Assembly: GCA_023052935.1 (NCBI GenBank)
Contig: CM041294.1
Location: 155,373,399-155,437,398, forward strand
Length of the DNA stretch: 64,000 nucleotides
From: Piezodorus guildinii
Taxonomy: Eukaryota > Arthropoda > Insecta > Hemiptera > Pentatomidae
Direction of reading: 5' to 3'
The notes below the pieces were generated by a model, which made no database searches, was not told where the DNA came from, and saw nothing but the letters and a program-made list of their open reading frames with translations. Positions 19,834 through 29,996 of the stretch are shown one piece after another; within the stretch, counting starts at the first letter, position 1, and every line of letters starts with the position of its first letter. The position numbers and the translations under genes are program-made.

Positions 19834-21078
19834 TCATTGATTGCCATTACAACAGGATGAATGTGAGTGATTGCCTAAGGCTTTCATACTTTTCACATAA
19901 TATTCGTAATTCAAATCTTTGCTCTTTATTTTGTTGGTATCTTCTGGAGGTGGTGGAGGAAGATGGTTTTGTTTGTTCTTCCAAACTATATAACTGTAAG
20001 GCGGTGATAAGAAAGGATTGTCTAAAGGAGTCCCTTTGATATATACATTGCCTTTTCCTCCTAATGTCTTATCGTAGTAAATAACATTAGTATTAATTTC
20101 GCTATTCTCTGTCTTTTGCTCTTCTTGTTTTTTATTTTTCCGATTTGCACGAGATGGCTGCCTCTTTACAGGTATCTGGAAAGGATCGAACTTTATTCTT
20201 TCTTCAGCATTCATTAATTGCAAAACGTGAGCATCTGACTTGGAAGAAGCAATTTCTTTAACTAGTTTCCTATTTGTATTCAATTCTTTTAAAAAGAATA
20301 ACAACCTCACATTATAATGCCTATCTTTTTTCAAATCTACAATACATTTTCTGGCTGCTTCTTCAGTACAAAATTTGACTTGGACACAATCGTTCTCCAA
20401 CTGTGCGATAGACGTGAACTTTCCATACTTAGAAAACAATTCCACAAGTTCATCGAAATCTAACTGCTTATAATTATCAATTTGAATTGGATAGCAGTTA
20501 GTTTTAGAAGTTTCTATGACCACATCACCATTATTTATCCATTGGTTGATTAGTCTCGGCCTAATACTGCCCATTTTATTTTTTGATTGATTAACATTAT
20601 AATCTTTCTTAGTATTATTTCTCTGTTTCGAATAACGATCTTCTGTGTCTAAAACTAAGTGCATATTATATCGTTGGTCTTTCTTTAATGCTTCATAACC
20701 AACCCGGAGGTCCTCTTCGGTTTTATAAGTGACTCTTACCTTAAGATCTTCAAATTCGCAAAGAGTGAAAAAATTCCCAAGAAGATCCTTCAACTCGTAA
20801 TAATCGAACTTCTGGAAGTTTGTGAAATAGAGAGGATACGCTTCAAAGTCAGGTAATGGTAAAACTTTGACAGGGCCTCCCTCTTCCCATTTTTTAACTA
20901 GTTCTACATGTTTCATAGGTTTTCCAATATTGAAATATTTTGATTTATCATTTTCTGATTCCTCTTGTGCGAGGAAATTGGATTCGTACAATTCCTTGTC
21001 ATAGTCAATATCTTTTGAAAAAAACTGTATTTCTTCCAGACCATTACCGAGGCTGTGTGGATTAGAACGACGAGCCAT
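19834..21078 (-). CDS. Uncharacterised protein with two RRM-like repeats
   Basis: A single 414-codon exon, not matched to any named gene. Two segments, about residues 81-145 and 196-263, share an order of beta strand (YPLYFTNF / YPIQIDNY), helix (FDYYELKDLLGNF / LDFDELVELFSKYG), strand (KVRVTYKTEED / CVQVKFCTEEA) and the repeated end LKKDQRYNMHLVL / LKKDRHYNVRLLF. This fits degenerate RNA-recognition motifs, or a related fold, that arose by internal duplication. Aromatic RNP1 residues are not well preserved. Then follow a Lys/Arg-rich stretch (about 303-320, PVKRQPSRANRKNKKQEE), a PPPPPPED run (374-380) and a short tail ending SCCNGNQ. RNA binding is inferred only. The start Met at 21078 follows a non-coding stretch and a 3' splice site (21111-21113). 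The base composition and the intact frame argue for a real host gene. Confidence 0.75.
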   Translation of the reverse strand: MARRSNPHSLGNGLEEIQFFSKDIDYDKELYESNFLAQEESENDKSKYFNIGKPMKHVELVKKWEEGGPVKVLPLPDFEAYPLYFTNFQKFDYYELKDLLGNFFTLCEFEDLKVRVTYKTEEDLRVGYEALKKDQRYNMHLVLDTEDRYSKQRNNTKKDYNVNQSKNKMGSIRPRLINQWINNGDVVIETSKTNCYPIQIDNYKQLDFDELVELFSKYGKFTSIAQLENDCVQVKFCTEEAARKCIVDLKKDRHYNVRLLFFLKELNTNRKLVKEIASSKSDAHVLQLMNAEERIKFDPFQIPVKRQPSRANRKNKKQEEQKTENSEINTNVIYYDKTLGGKGNVYIKGTPLDNPFLSPPYSYIVWKNKQNHLPPPPPEDTNKIKSKDLNYEYYVKSMKALGNHSHSSCCNGNQ

Positions 21079-21110
21079 ATCTGCAGTGTCCGGTTAAATT
21101 TAAAATTCAA

Positions 21111-21130
21111 CCTGAAATAAAGAAATGAGT
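21111..21130 (-). promoter_or_regulatory. 3' splice site of a 5'-UTR intron
   Basis: The reverse strand reads tctttatttcag|gttgaa, a good pyrimidine-rich acceptor 33 nt before the Met. The upstream exon would lie above 21.1 kb and cannot be identified. 21131-21927 shows only AT-rich DNA. Confidence 0.5.
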
Positions 21131-21927
21131 TTGTTAATATAAAAGATAAGAAAACTCTTTAAGAATTAATTTATTTTTATCGTGATTAGATTTTTTTAAA
21201 CAATAGTTTTTTTTAATATTCACTGATTGGCAGCTAATATAAATTTTTTCACCAAAATATATTAACTGATAACTCATTAAGAATTTTGTTATTGTTATCA
21301 ATGCTTAGTGACCAGCAGTCTTTTTTTCAGCCTTCAATTTTTTTTTCAACTTTTTAAAAAGTTAAAAATGTCTTCATCTAGAGTAAATATTGATGATTTG
21401 TGATCGGTTCTCATAATTTGAAATAAATGCAACAATTTTATTCATTTATATTTTTGGAGAGTAAAGTGGTTTAAATTACAAATAATGAAGCGAAACAATA
21501 TTGTCATTTAAAAACAAAGTGGCTTCAGCCAATTCTGAAACTAATTACTTCATAATGAACACTCCAGAAACAATTATTTTTTTGTTTTTGTTGGGATGAT
21601 GAGGAGTGAGGGAGGAATGGGGAATGAGTGTTTGAATTTTGTTTGGCAGGAAAGAGAAGACATTTTTACAAAATATTAAATAAGCCAATAATGCTAATAA
21701 TATTACATTAACACTTTATACTAATATGTATTTTGTACAGGTCATAGTACTTAAGATTAGCTTTTATTTTTTATTATCCTTAAGTTCATCTTGGGAGGAA
21801 GAGGGAAACTTTTCCCTTTCTCCTCTTTTAAATAATTCACATCATCAATTTTAACATCAAAAACATTTTTGAATTAATCTCAAAAAAATAGAAAAGGACA
21901 AAAACCTTCCATAACTTGTTGTTAGTT

Positions 21928-22180
21928 TATTTAATTAACGTCACTTTATGCTACTAAGCTAATTGGACGATGCTACAGTGGGAGTCCTAAATTTTGTCTA
22001 TCCCGGTTTTATTAGGATTGGGATCTTTAACTAGTACCTGACATCACACAGGCTCGGGGCCACCTTTTAATGTCCCCTCCGAAGGACGGCATAACTAAGG
22101 ATTTTTTACTCCCATTAAAAAATCCTAGGACCACCTGCAAGGAGGTTGTTATGCTAACCACCCAGCAACAAGTGATAACT
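21928..22180 (-). repeat. SINE-1 copy
   Basis: Good copy of the body (cggacgatgctacagtggga variant at 21962) with a small deletion in the head. Together with about 300 bp of flank it is duplicated at 25478-26045. Confidence 0.85.
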
Positions 22181-22280
22181 TGAACACCCCTTTCCATAAC
22201 TTGAGAATAATCTACAGCAATAATTTTTTTTAAAGTCTACCAAACTAAAGTTTTACCAAATCAAATTAAAATCACAGCTG

Positions 22281-22475
22281 TGTCATAATATCATGTGTTA
22301 CATTAACCTGCTCATTATCTTTATTATAACCTTATATTAATATCATAACCTGTTCATTAGTTTAATCATGTGTTACAATAACTTTCTTTAGTGTGTTAAG
22401 TTTTCTCTTTTATGTTAACTATAATCAAGATGAATAAAGCCTAATTTTCTAATCTAAAGGTCTTTTTACATAACA
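22281..22475 (+). repeat. 5' LTR
   Basis: 195 bp, TG...CA. It contains AATAAA at 22433-22438. The 17-mer TAATCAAGATGAATAAA at 22422-22438 is the exact reverse complement of the leader that follows the LTR (seen complete in the inverted segment at 22895-22911). Confidence 0.92.
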
Positions 22476-22487
22476 ATTTATTCATCT

Positions 22488-22885
22488 AATAAAAGAATCG
22501 CGAATAAATGTTTTTCTGTGAGTTTCAGCATCGACAGATTTAAATTCACAATTCTTACTTAAGAGCTGTAAGGCCTGATGATATTCGTCGATAGATTCTT
22601 CTGGAGCTTGCTTCCTAGAGGCTAGTTTATGTCTTGCAAAAACCTCGTTGGTTGGTTTAACGTATATAGATTTTAATAAATCGATTGCTGCGGAAAATGT
22701 TTCGATTTCTGATATGATTTGGAAAACTGATGGGGATACATGATTAATAAGAAGTTTTAACTTACCACCATCGTCGATTTTATCAAAAGAACTAGCAAAG
22801 TTTTCAACCAATACTTCCACTCCTGTGTAGCTGTTGGCGAGTGAGGGTCAACATCAAATTTGTCTGGTTTCAAGAATCGGTCCAT
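22488..22885 (-). pseudogene. Inverted gag N-terminal fragment of the LTR element
   Basis: On the reverse strand, opposite to the LTR direction, an ATG at 22885 opens MDRFLKPDKFDVDPHSP, a Gypsy-type gag start. After a 1-nt frameshift near 22805 the frame continues as SSFDKIDDGGKLKLLINHVS and ends abruptly at 22482-22488 after about 110 more residues. Its leader and 12 nt of LTR end lie upstream (22886-22924), also inverted. The capsid-like part is incomplete and there is no nucleocapsid. Confidence 0.8.
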
Positions 22886-22949
22886 GTTTTTATTTAATCA
22901 AGATGAATAAATTGTTATGTAAAATGTAAAACCTTCATCAAAGGTTCTA

Positions 22950-23345
22950 ATGAAGAAACAAGCCAGGCTTAGCAAGTATGATCCCCTGGTGGAGGAGGTA
23001 CATCTGATAGATGTTAATCCTCAATATGCTAGAGTTCAAATGGAAGATGGTCGTGAGAGGACAGTATCCTTAAAGCAACTGGCACCATATGGTGATTCTC
23101 CATTGGACATACCTTCGAGAATGGAATCAGAAGAAAATTACGTACCAATTGAACTGCCAACACAAGGACAAACCAATGAAGAATTAGTAGATGCTTGCAA
23201 TCACGAGGAACCAGAAAACTCTTTGGACCAACTCATGCCCCTCCAACCACCGTCTTCAGATAACAGCTCCGATCAACCAAGAACGGTGCGTCGTTCAACA
23301 AGGGAACGTCAAAGGCCAACCTGGTTAAAGGACTATCTGTATTAA
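22950..23345 (+). pseudogene. Pol C-terminal fragment (integrase tail) of the LTR element
   Basis: Normal orientation relative to the LTRs. An ORF of about 131 codons encodes YARVQMEDGRERTVSLKQLA, followed by an acidic linker and the ending RRSTRERQRPTWLKDYLY and a stop 20 bp before the 3' LTR. That ending (RSTR.R..P.WL.DY) is typical of the C-terminal tail of Gypsy-type polyproteins. It is not a host gene; the Met is not a real start. Confidence 0.85.
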
Positions 23346-23365
23346 TTCTCTGAAGGGAGGAAGAA

Positions 23366-23560
23366 TGTCATAATATCATGTGTTACATTAACCTGCTCAT
23401 TATCTTTATTATAACCTTATATTAATATCATAACCTGTTCATTAGTTTAATCATGTGTTACAATAACTTTCTTTAGTGTGTTAAGTTTTCTCTTTTATGT
23501 TAACTATAATCAAGATGAATAAAGCCTAATTTTCTAATCTAAAGGTCTTTTTACATAACA
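23366..23560 (+). repeat. 3' LTR
   Basis: 195 bp, same sequence as the 5' LTR by eye, followed by the AGCTG target duplication. Confidence 0.92.
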
Positions 23561-23770
23561 AGCTGTAAACCTTAGTAGATAAAACAAATAATAGCAAGGG
23601 CTTAAAATACATTTTCCTGATGTTTTTCCTCATTAATTCTTGAAAAAGTAAAAAATAAATAAATAAAAATTGTAACAATACACTCAGAATTTAATTTCTC
23701 GTATTTTTTTTTAATTTTATTTTTTAATGTGTTAAATGGAGTGGTATTTAAAAAGATATAGAGTTATTTG

Positions 23771-24415
23771 AGTTCCTACCTGAGACAAAGGGGCTAAAAT
23801 ATTGTCAAAAACATCTCATATGATCCTCGTATATAAATAGTGAGATGTCAAGTTCACCACAGACAAAAGGCTAACTAAAAAAAAATAAAAAAATGTATAT
23901 GAATAACTAAATTTAAAATTTGACACAATTTCATAGAATGTGCCTGATGTAAACAATAAGGTTATACAGTGGTTTTCCAAAGTACTGTGCTGCTACCTGA
24001 ATGTTGTCACAGGAACTAAGGTATTTTGAAATGCTATTTAGGTTTCCGGTTACTTAATTTTTTATTAAATGTCAACTTGAATAATGCTGATGTTTTAATG
24101 TTATATTTACAGATAATTTTTATAGAACTCCTTCGAAACGAGTACGATAGAAGTAAAATTGTGTTATAATTATTACTCATGCTGTTAAAGCCATTAGATA
24201 ATTTTTTATTCAATGGCGTGATTAAACATGGAATTCAGTGAACCTAATCTTTTCCATCCATAAAAAAAAAAAAAAAAAATGAAAACATCTTGATGGTATT
24301 TAGCAAAACAGCATCTTGTGTTCAGGAGTGGTGCACTTTAAAAAAGATAATTAAATAACTTCTGCTTGACTGCTGAAGACTGCTGAAGAGGCCTTGCGCC
24401 ATATACACAATTTGT
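23771..24415. other. No recognised feature
   Basis: AT-rich intergenic DNA with an A run near 24261. Nothing coding was seen on either strand. Confidence 0.5.
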
Positions 24416-24680
24416 ATAGCGTCACTTTATGCTCCTATGGCTGGTCGGATGATGCTACAGCGGGTGTTCTAAATTTTGTCTATCCAGGATTAATTATAAT
24501 ACGGATCTTTATCGAGTATCTAAGATAACGCGTGCTCGGGACCACAATTTTACATCCCTTCCGAAGGACAGTATAACCAAGGATTTTTTTGTCCCAATAA
24601 AAAATTCTACGGCTATCTGCCAAGTTTGAACCCGCGACCTTGGCAATGGCGGTAATGCTGGCCCCTACACCACAGTTGAC
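24416..24680 (-). repeat. SINE-1 copy, diverged
   Basis: Begins 'tatagcgtcactttatgctcc', with 'ggatgatgctacagcggg' at 24446, and ends at the head 'gtttgaacccgcgacc' and 'ggtaatgctggcccctac'. Confidence 0.8.
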
Positions 24681-24913
24681 TCCTTCATTTTTTTTTTCCC
24701 CTCCATTGAATCCATAAACAAAATATAAATACGGGTGACAAACATAATAATTTCTTGCTAGAAGTCATTAAGTCATCCGAAATGCGCTTAATTTTCAAGA
24801 TACTTTAATAATTCGTTCACTATTAAACTCACAACGGAGTAGCAGAAGAACTACAAAAAATTCAAATAAACACATTTGAATCACGTGCAAAGGTCGAAAA
24901 AACAAATGAAACT

Positions 24914-24930
<17 letters not shown>

Positions 24931-24955
<25 letters not shown>

Positions 24956-24966
24956 TATATATATAC
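24931..24966. repeat. (TA)n microsatellite
   Basis: A TA run flanked by an A run. The 76-residue frame over it on the reverse strand is an artefact. Confidence 0.85.
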
Positions 24967-25178
24967 ATAATAATAATAATATAATAGAAAATAATCAAAT
25001 AATCGCATGTTATTAATTTTATTGTTAACCTCTGTTAACATCCGAATGCAGGGCGTCGCGCCTGATACTTTAGCGGTGAATGCCATCATCATATGTAAAC
25101 CGTAAAAAATACACCTCCCGCAAATAACAATGAGTCGCCATAAATGCTATTAATACCCAACTCAATCTATTGTGTTGA

Positions 25179-25325
25179 TAGGTCTGTTCCCTCCTTGCTT
25201 AGAGATAAGGCAGGGCATACGCAGTACACTTTTTCTGTTCCAACAGGTCTCGTCCAGAACAAAAATAGTGTTTAGCGTATGCTCTGTCGTGTCCCTAAAA
25301 AATAAGTAACGTGGGAGCAGACCTA
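25179..25325. repeat. Palindromic MITE-like element, 147 bp
   Basis: The left arm begins TAGGTCTGTTCCCTCC and the right arm ends GGGAGCAGACCTA. The inner blocks 'gggcatacgcagtacac' and 'gtgtttagcgtatgct' also pair. Arms are about 50 nt with mismatches. No convincing target duplication. Confidence 0.6.
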
Positions 25326-25477
25326 ATAGCATTATAAAATATAGAAGAATGAAGTTAAAAAGAAGAAACCCGCAATATCATGTTGAGGCAGAAAATCAAT
25401 GTTTTATATTTTACAGCAAATATTTGTTTTAACAGAATTAGTACTAATGAAACATGGGATATTTCTGTTATATATTT

Positions 25478-25760
25478 GTTTATTCGTTTAACGTCACTTT
25501 ATGCTATGGCTAATCGGACGATGCTACAGTGGGAGTCCTAAATTTTGCCTATCCAGGTTTTATTAGGATACGGATCTTTAACGAGTACCTGACATCGCAC
25601 AGGCTCGGGACTACCTTTTAACGTCCCCTCCGAAGGACGGCATAACTAAGGATTTCTTACTCCCATTAAAAAATCCTAGGGCCATCCGCAGGTTTGAACT
25701 CGTGATTTTGGCATAAAATGCTGTTATGCTGACCACCTAGCTACAAGTGATCCCCTTCCC
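25478..25760 (-). repeat. SINE-1 copy
   Basis: A well-preserved copy. With the downstream flank to about 26043 it is the duplicate of 21928-22280 plus 23566-23757 and represents the empty LTR target. Confidence 0.87.
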
Positions 25761-26045
25761 ATAACTTGAGAATAATCTCCAGCAATATTTTTTTTTAAAG
25801 TCTACTAAACTAAAGGTTTACCAAATCAAATTAAAATCACAGCTGTAAACCTTAGTAGATAAAACAAATAATAACAAGGGTTTAAAATACATTTTTCTGA
25901 TGTTTTTCCTCATTAATTCTTGAAAAAGTACAAAAAAATAAATAAATAAAAATTGTAACAATACACTAAGAATTTAATTTCTCGTACTTTTTTTTATAAT
26001 GTTTCTTTTTTTAATGTGTTAAATGGAGTGGTATTTAAAAAGATA

Positions 26046-26178
26046 TATTAATGGAAGGCATAACTAAGGATTTTTTACTCCCATTAATAAAATCCTAGGG
26101 CCACCCGCAGGTTTGAACCCACGACCTTTGACATTGAAAGCTGTTATGCTAGCAACTACGCTATGGGTGATCCCCTCA
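26046..26178 (-). repeat. SINE-1 head half
   Basis: Starts at 'ggcataactaaggatttttt' and includes the head 'gtttgaacccacgacc'. The tail half is missing. Confidence 0.75.
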
Positions 26179-26213
26179 GTTATATATAATGCTGTTTATG
26201 ATATTACATCCCA

Positions 26214-26450
26214 AGAAAAAAACAGCCTTCTACGCCCAAGGTCGCTGGTTCAAATCAGGCAGGTGACCATAGGATTTTTAAATCCGATTAAAAAATCGTT
26301 GTTTATGCCGTCCCTTGGAATGAACGTAAAATGGGGGTACCGAACCTGTGCGATGTCAGGTACTCGTTAAAGATCCCTATTCTAATAAAACCTGGAAAGG
26401 CAAAATTTAGGACTCCCACTGTTGCATCGTCCGATTAGCCATAAAAAAGA
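26214..26450 (+). repeat. SINE-1 copy, opposite orientation
   Basis: Head at about 26222 'acagccttctacgcccaagg', B-box-like 'ctggttcaaatcagg', and body to 'cgtccgattagccat'. It pairs with the reversed half-copy 40 bp to the left. The apparent 85-residue frame here is only SINE sequence. Confidence 0.8.
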
Positions 26451-26829
26451 CATTAAATAAGACAAAAAATAAATAAGAAAATAGGCATAAAATTATTAAA
26501 AGTAAAAATATGAATACGGTATGACTGTAGAACAATAATGATGACAAAATTAAAAGTAATCTGGTGGATATGATAAGATAAGCCTCTTAAACCATAAAAC
26601 TAAATATGAGTATCTATTAGATATGACAAGATAAATTTATAATAGATAAATCATATAATAGATAATAAAACTATGAAATTATAAATAATCCATTTGATGT
26701 TATAAAATAAAAACAAATTGAATATGTTTAAATGTAATCGGTATAAAATATAAAAAATATACAGATGGATAAATTAAAAAAAGATAAAAAATACGAACAT
26801 ACCAGTTGGTCATGCAAAAAAAAAAAAAA
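26451..26829. other. No recognised feature
   Basis: Very AT-rich, with loosely repeated 'tatgataagata' motifs around 26566-26660. Nothing coding. Confidence 0.45.
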
Positions 26830-27300
26830 AAAATCTGGTGCGGGCAACACACGACTTTCACTTACCTCAGTTTTTAAAATCAGTTAAAGAATTTTCAAAT
26901 ACAGCAAGAGATAAAAATGAGTGAAACCATTAAAGAATTAATTAAATGGAATTTCTATAGAAACATGTGTTTTATTAAAAAATCTATTATATTATTATCT
27001 AAAATAATCAGATTTATCGGCTTTTCCTCACTCTTTATTAACTTTTAAAAACTTGTGTATGAGATAATATTTTTTCTAAAATCTTTAGCTTTCCAACGGT
27101 ATATTATACATGTATTTATACATTCGTATTTATACATGTATATTACTGTTCTTTTTTTTTTTTTTTTTTTTTTAAACATATTTATTGATATTTACAACTG
27201 TATTAAATAAAAATACATCTAGTAAATGTGATGGTAATATACAAAACTGTCATGAAAAACATGTAGAGACACTACCCAGTGGCAGCACTCTAAAAATATT

Positions 27301-29996
27301 TTAAACTAGAAGGTCCCGGGGCCATTTCCTTTTCAGGCGCCTCGGAGGATTATCCGGAATTGAAGAGGAAGAAAGGATTGAAACTAGTGGGTTAGAGTGA
27401 GAATGGAGTTTGTCATGAAAGGATTGATACCTGGTCCGGGCCAAATCAGTAACATAGGGAACATTAAGGTCTTTATGGATAAGTTTATTCGTGACATAGT
27501 AAGGAGCATTGAGGATTTTACGAAGGATTTTGGATTGTAAGGATTGGATGCGGGAAGAATTTGATGGTTTAGTAGAGCCCCAAAGCTCTACTCCGTAAGT
27601 CCAGATTGGTCTTATAATAGTCATGTAGATGAGCCTTTTGTAGTTAAGAGGAAGGTTTGATCGTTTGTCTAGTAAGTGTTGAAGTAGCCTAAAGCGGCGA
27701 GCAGTTTCTTGTCGTTTTAGTCGTGTATGTGGATTCCAAGTTAGGCGTTTGTCAAGAAGAAGTCCTAGGTATCGGATCTGTTCAACAGGAACTAGTTGAG
27801 TGTTATTAAAGGATACTTTAGGGCAGGAAGTCAAAGGTTTACGGCGAAGGGTAAAAGTTATTTGATGGGATTTGTTGGAATTTATTTTTATTCTCCAGTT
27901 CTGACACCATACTTCTAGGTCTTTGATGTGGGCTTGAAGGGTATTTGAGGCAACAAATGGATCTTTATGAACTGATAACACGCAGGTGTCATCAGCATAG
28001 GTAGAAAGGAAAGTGTTAGGATGGGTTGGGATATCAGCTGTATATACTGTGTATAGAATGGGTCCTAGAATACTGCCTTGAGGAACACCAGCAGTCTGTA
28101 TAAAAAGGGATGAATAGGAACTATTGTGATTAATTTTGAAGGATCTATCAGAGAGGTAGGATTGAAGAATCAGGAAATATGTGGGAGGAAGGAATTTACG
28201 GAGTTTGTACAACAGTCCTGGGTGCCAGACTCTATCAAAGGCCTGTTCTACATCGAGAAAGGCTCCCGTGCAGTACAACCCGCGCTCCAAAGCAGAAGAG
28301 ACAACGTCCACCACACGATGACATTGCTGGATAGTGGAGTGGGATGTTCGGAATCCGAACTGATGATCAGGGATGATATGATTAGAATCAAGGATGGGAT
28401 ATATTCGTTTCAGTAGGAGTTTTTCAAAGATTTTACCCATAATAGGTAATAGAGAAATTGGACGGTAAGAGGATGGATGTTCGAGCGGCTTTTGGGGTTT
28501 GGGAATCATCTTAACAATGGATAGTTTCCAGGAGTCAGGAAAATATGTGGTCCGGAGGATAGCATTATATATGTAGGTAAGAAAACAGATGGATTTTCGA
28601 GGAAGCTGTTTCATTATATAGGAAGTAACTAGGTCATGTCCAGGAGCTTTGCGGGAAGGTAATCTGTGAATGATATTGGCTATTTCTGAAGGATGAAATG
28701 CTTTAGGTGGTAGGGTCATTTGGAGAGGAATATTGAGTTCTGTTTCAATACATTCAACATGGTTTGAATTGAGTATTTCAGGATGAGGATTATATATTTT
28801 AGAGAGGTGCTGAGCAAATATCTGGGATTTTTCTTCGTCGGATCGTGTCCAGGTTCGGGTTTCATTAAGGAGTGGATGGTTGAAATCTTTAAACTTCAGG
28901 ATTTTTTTAGTAGTCGTCCATAGTGATTTGTCAGTAATCGTAAGATTTTCCGTCAAGTTTTTTAAATTTTGTATTTTGTATTTTTTGAGTTCTGATTTTA
29001 GTTTGTTAGTCAGTTGGGTGTAATAAGTTTTGTCTTTTGGGTATCTGGTCCTGTGCCACTTCGATCTTGCTGTGCGCTTTTCTCTCAATAAGATCTGAAT
29101 GTGCTGTGGTAGGTTACTTTTCTGAGGTTTATCAGGTTTGGTGTTAGTTGTGTTGTCTATTATGGTGCTACTTATTGAGTCAGTAAGTTTTTCTATGGCT
29201 TGGTCAATATCTTGTTTTGTCTTTAGTGGAAGTTTTAAGTCTAGTTTATTTTCTATGTCATATCGAAATTGGTCCCAGTTTACTCGTCCTGTAATTAATG
29301 TAGGAGGAGAGGTTTAGGAACAAAGTTTGAATGCAAAGAAAGCAGAACAGGACTGTGGTCAGATGAAAGGTCATTCAGGGATTTGATTTCGGCTTGGGAA
29401 GTAGGGATTTGAGAGGTAACAAATATATCCAGGATATCAGGTTTTTTTTTTAGGGATGTAGGCCAATATGTGGGATTCGTAGGAGCAAGGATAGAATAAC
29501 AATTGGAGTTTGTGACGTTAGAAAGGATACTACCACGGGAGTTGGATGCTCGACAACCCCATCGTTGGTGTTTAGCGTTGTAATCACCTCCAGCAATGAA
29601 GCGCGGCCCAAGAGATCGGAATAAGGAATTAAGAAGGCTATAGGAAATGGTGTTACCAGGAGGACAGTATACAGCTGAGAGTGTGAGATGGAAAGGACGA
29701 GTTAAAATGATTACAGAAGAGGATTGTATAGCGTCAGATGGAGTAGTAGGAATAAGGGAATGTGGAAGGGATTTATGGATAAGAACGCATGATCCGGCAT
29801 GGGCAGTGTTGTCTGGGTGGTCTGTTCTATAAGTGATGTAGTCACGTATGTAAAATTTTGATCGTTGAGTGAAATGAGTTTCAGTTATTAATGCAATATG
29901 TATGTGATTGTCATGTAGGAGTATGTCGAGTTCGTCTCGGTGGTTGAGTAGGCCATTAGCGTTCCATAAGAGGATAGCTAGGGGCTTTACACTCAT
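27301..29996 (-). pseudogene. Jockey ORF2: endonuclease-reverse transcriptase, one frameshift
   Basis: About 898 codons, the usual length for Jockey ORF2. Part 1 (29996-29295) is an APE-type endonuclease: ILLWNANGLLNHRDELDILL, LITETHFTQRS, FIAGGDYNAKHQRWG and LSSDHSPVLL, with catalytic E, D, N and the SDH motif present. Part 2 (about 29310-27301) holds the linker, QDLVTSYIMK-like APGHDLVTSYI, SYRPISLLP, AFDRVWHPGLLYKL, VPQGSILGP and the catalytic TYADDTCVL. A single lost base near 29305 separates the two frames. The ATG overlaps the ORF1 stop as ATGA. It would cut target DNA and prime reverse transcription if intact. Confidence 0.93.

Larger units (their letters stand above)
22281..23560 (+). 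mobile_element. Small LTR retrotransposon (Ty3/Gypsy-like), internally deleted and rearranged
   Basis: Two 195-bp LTRs (22281-22475 and 23366-23560) begin TGTCATAA and end CATAACA. They look identical base for base. The 5-bp target duplication AGCTG is at 22276-22280 and 23561-23565. A polypurine tract AAGGGAGGAAGAA lies directly before the 3' LTR. The interior is only about 890 bp: an inverted 5' gag piece and a C-terminal pol piece, with no protease, reverse transcriptase or integrase core, so it must depend on another element. Identical LTRs point to a recent insertion. The same target without the element is present at 25805-25880. The Gypsy-like assignment rests on the gag and pol ends and is fairly likely. 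Confidence 0.9.

Noticed and set aside
22950..23345. Host gene of 131 residues
   Set aside because: It lies between two LTRs, ends just before the polypurine tract and has the typical retrotransposon C-terminus.
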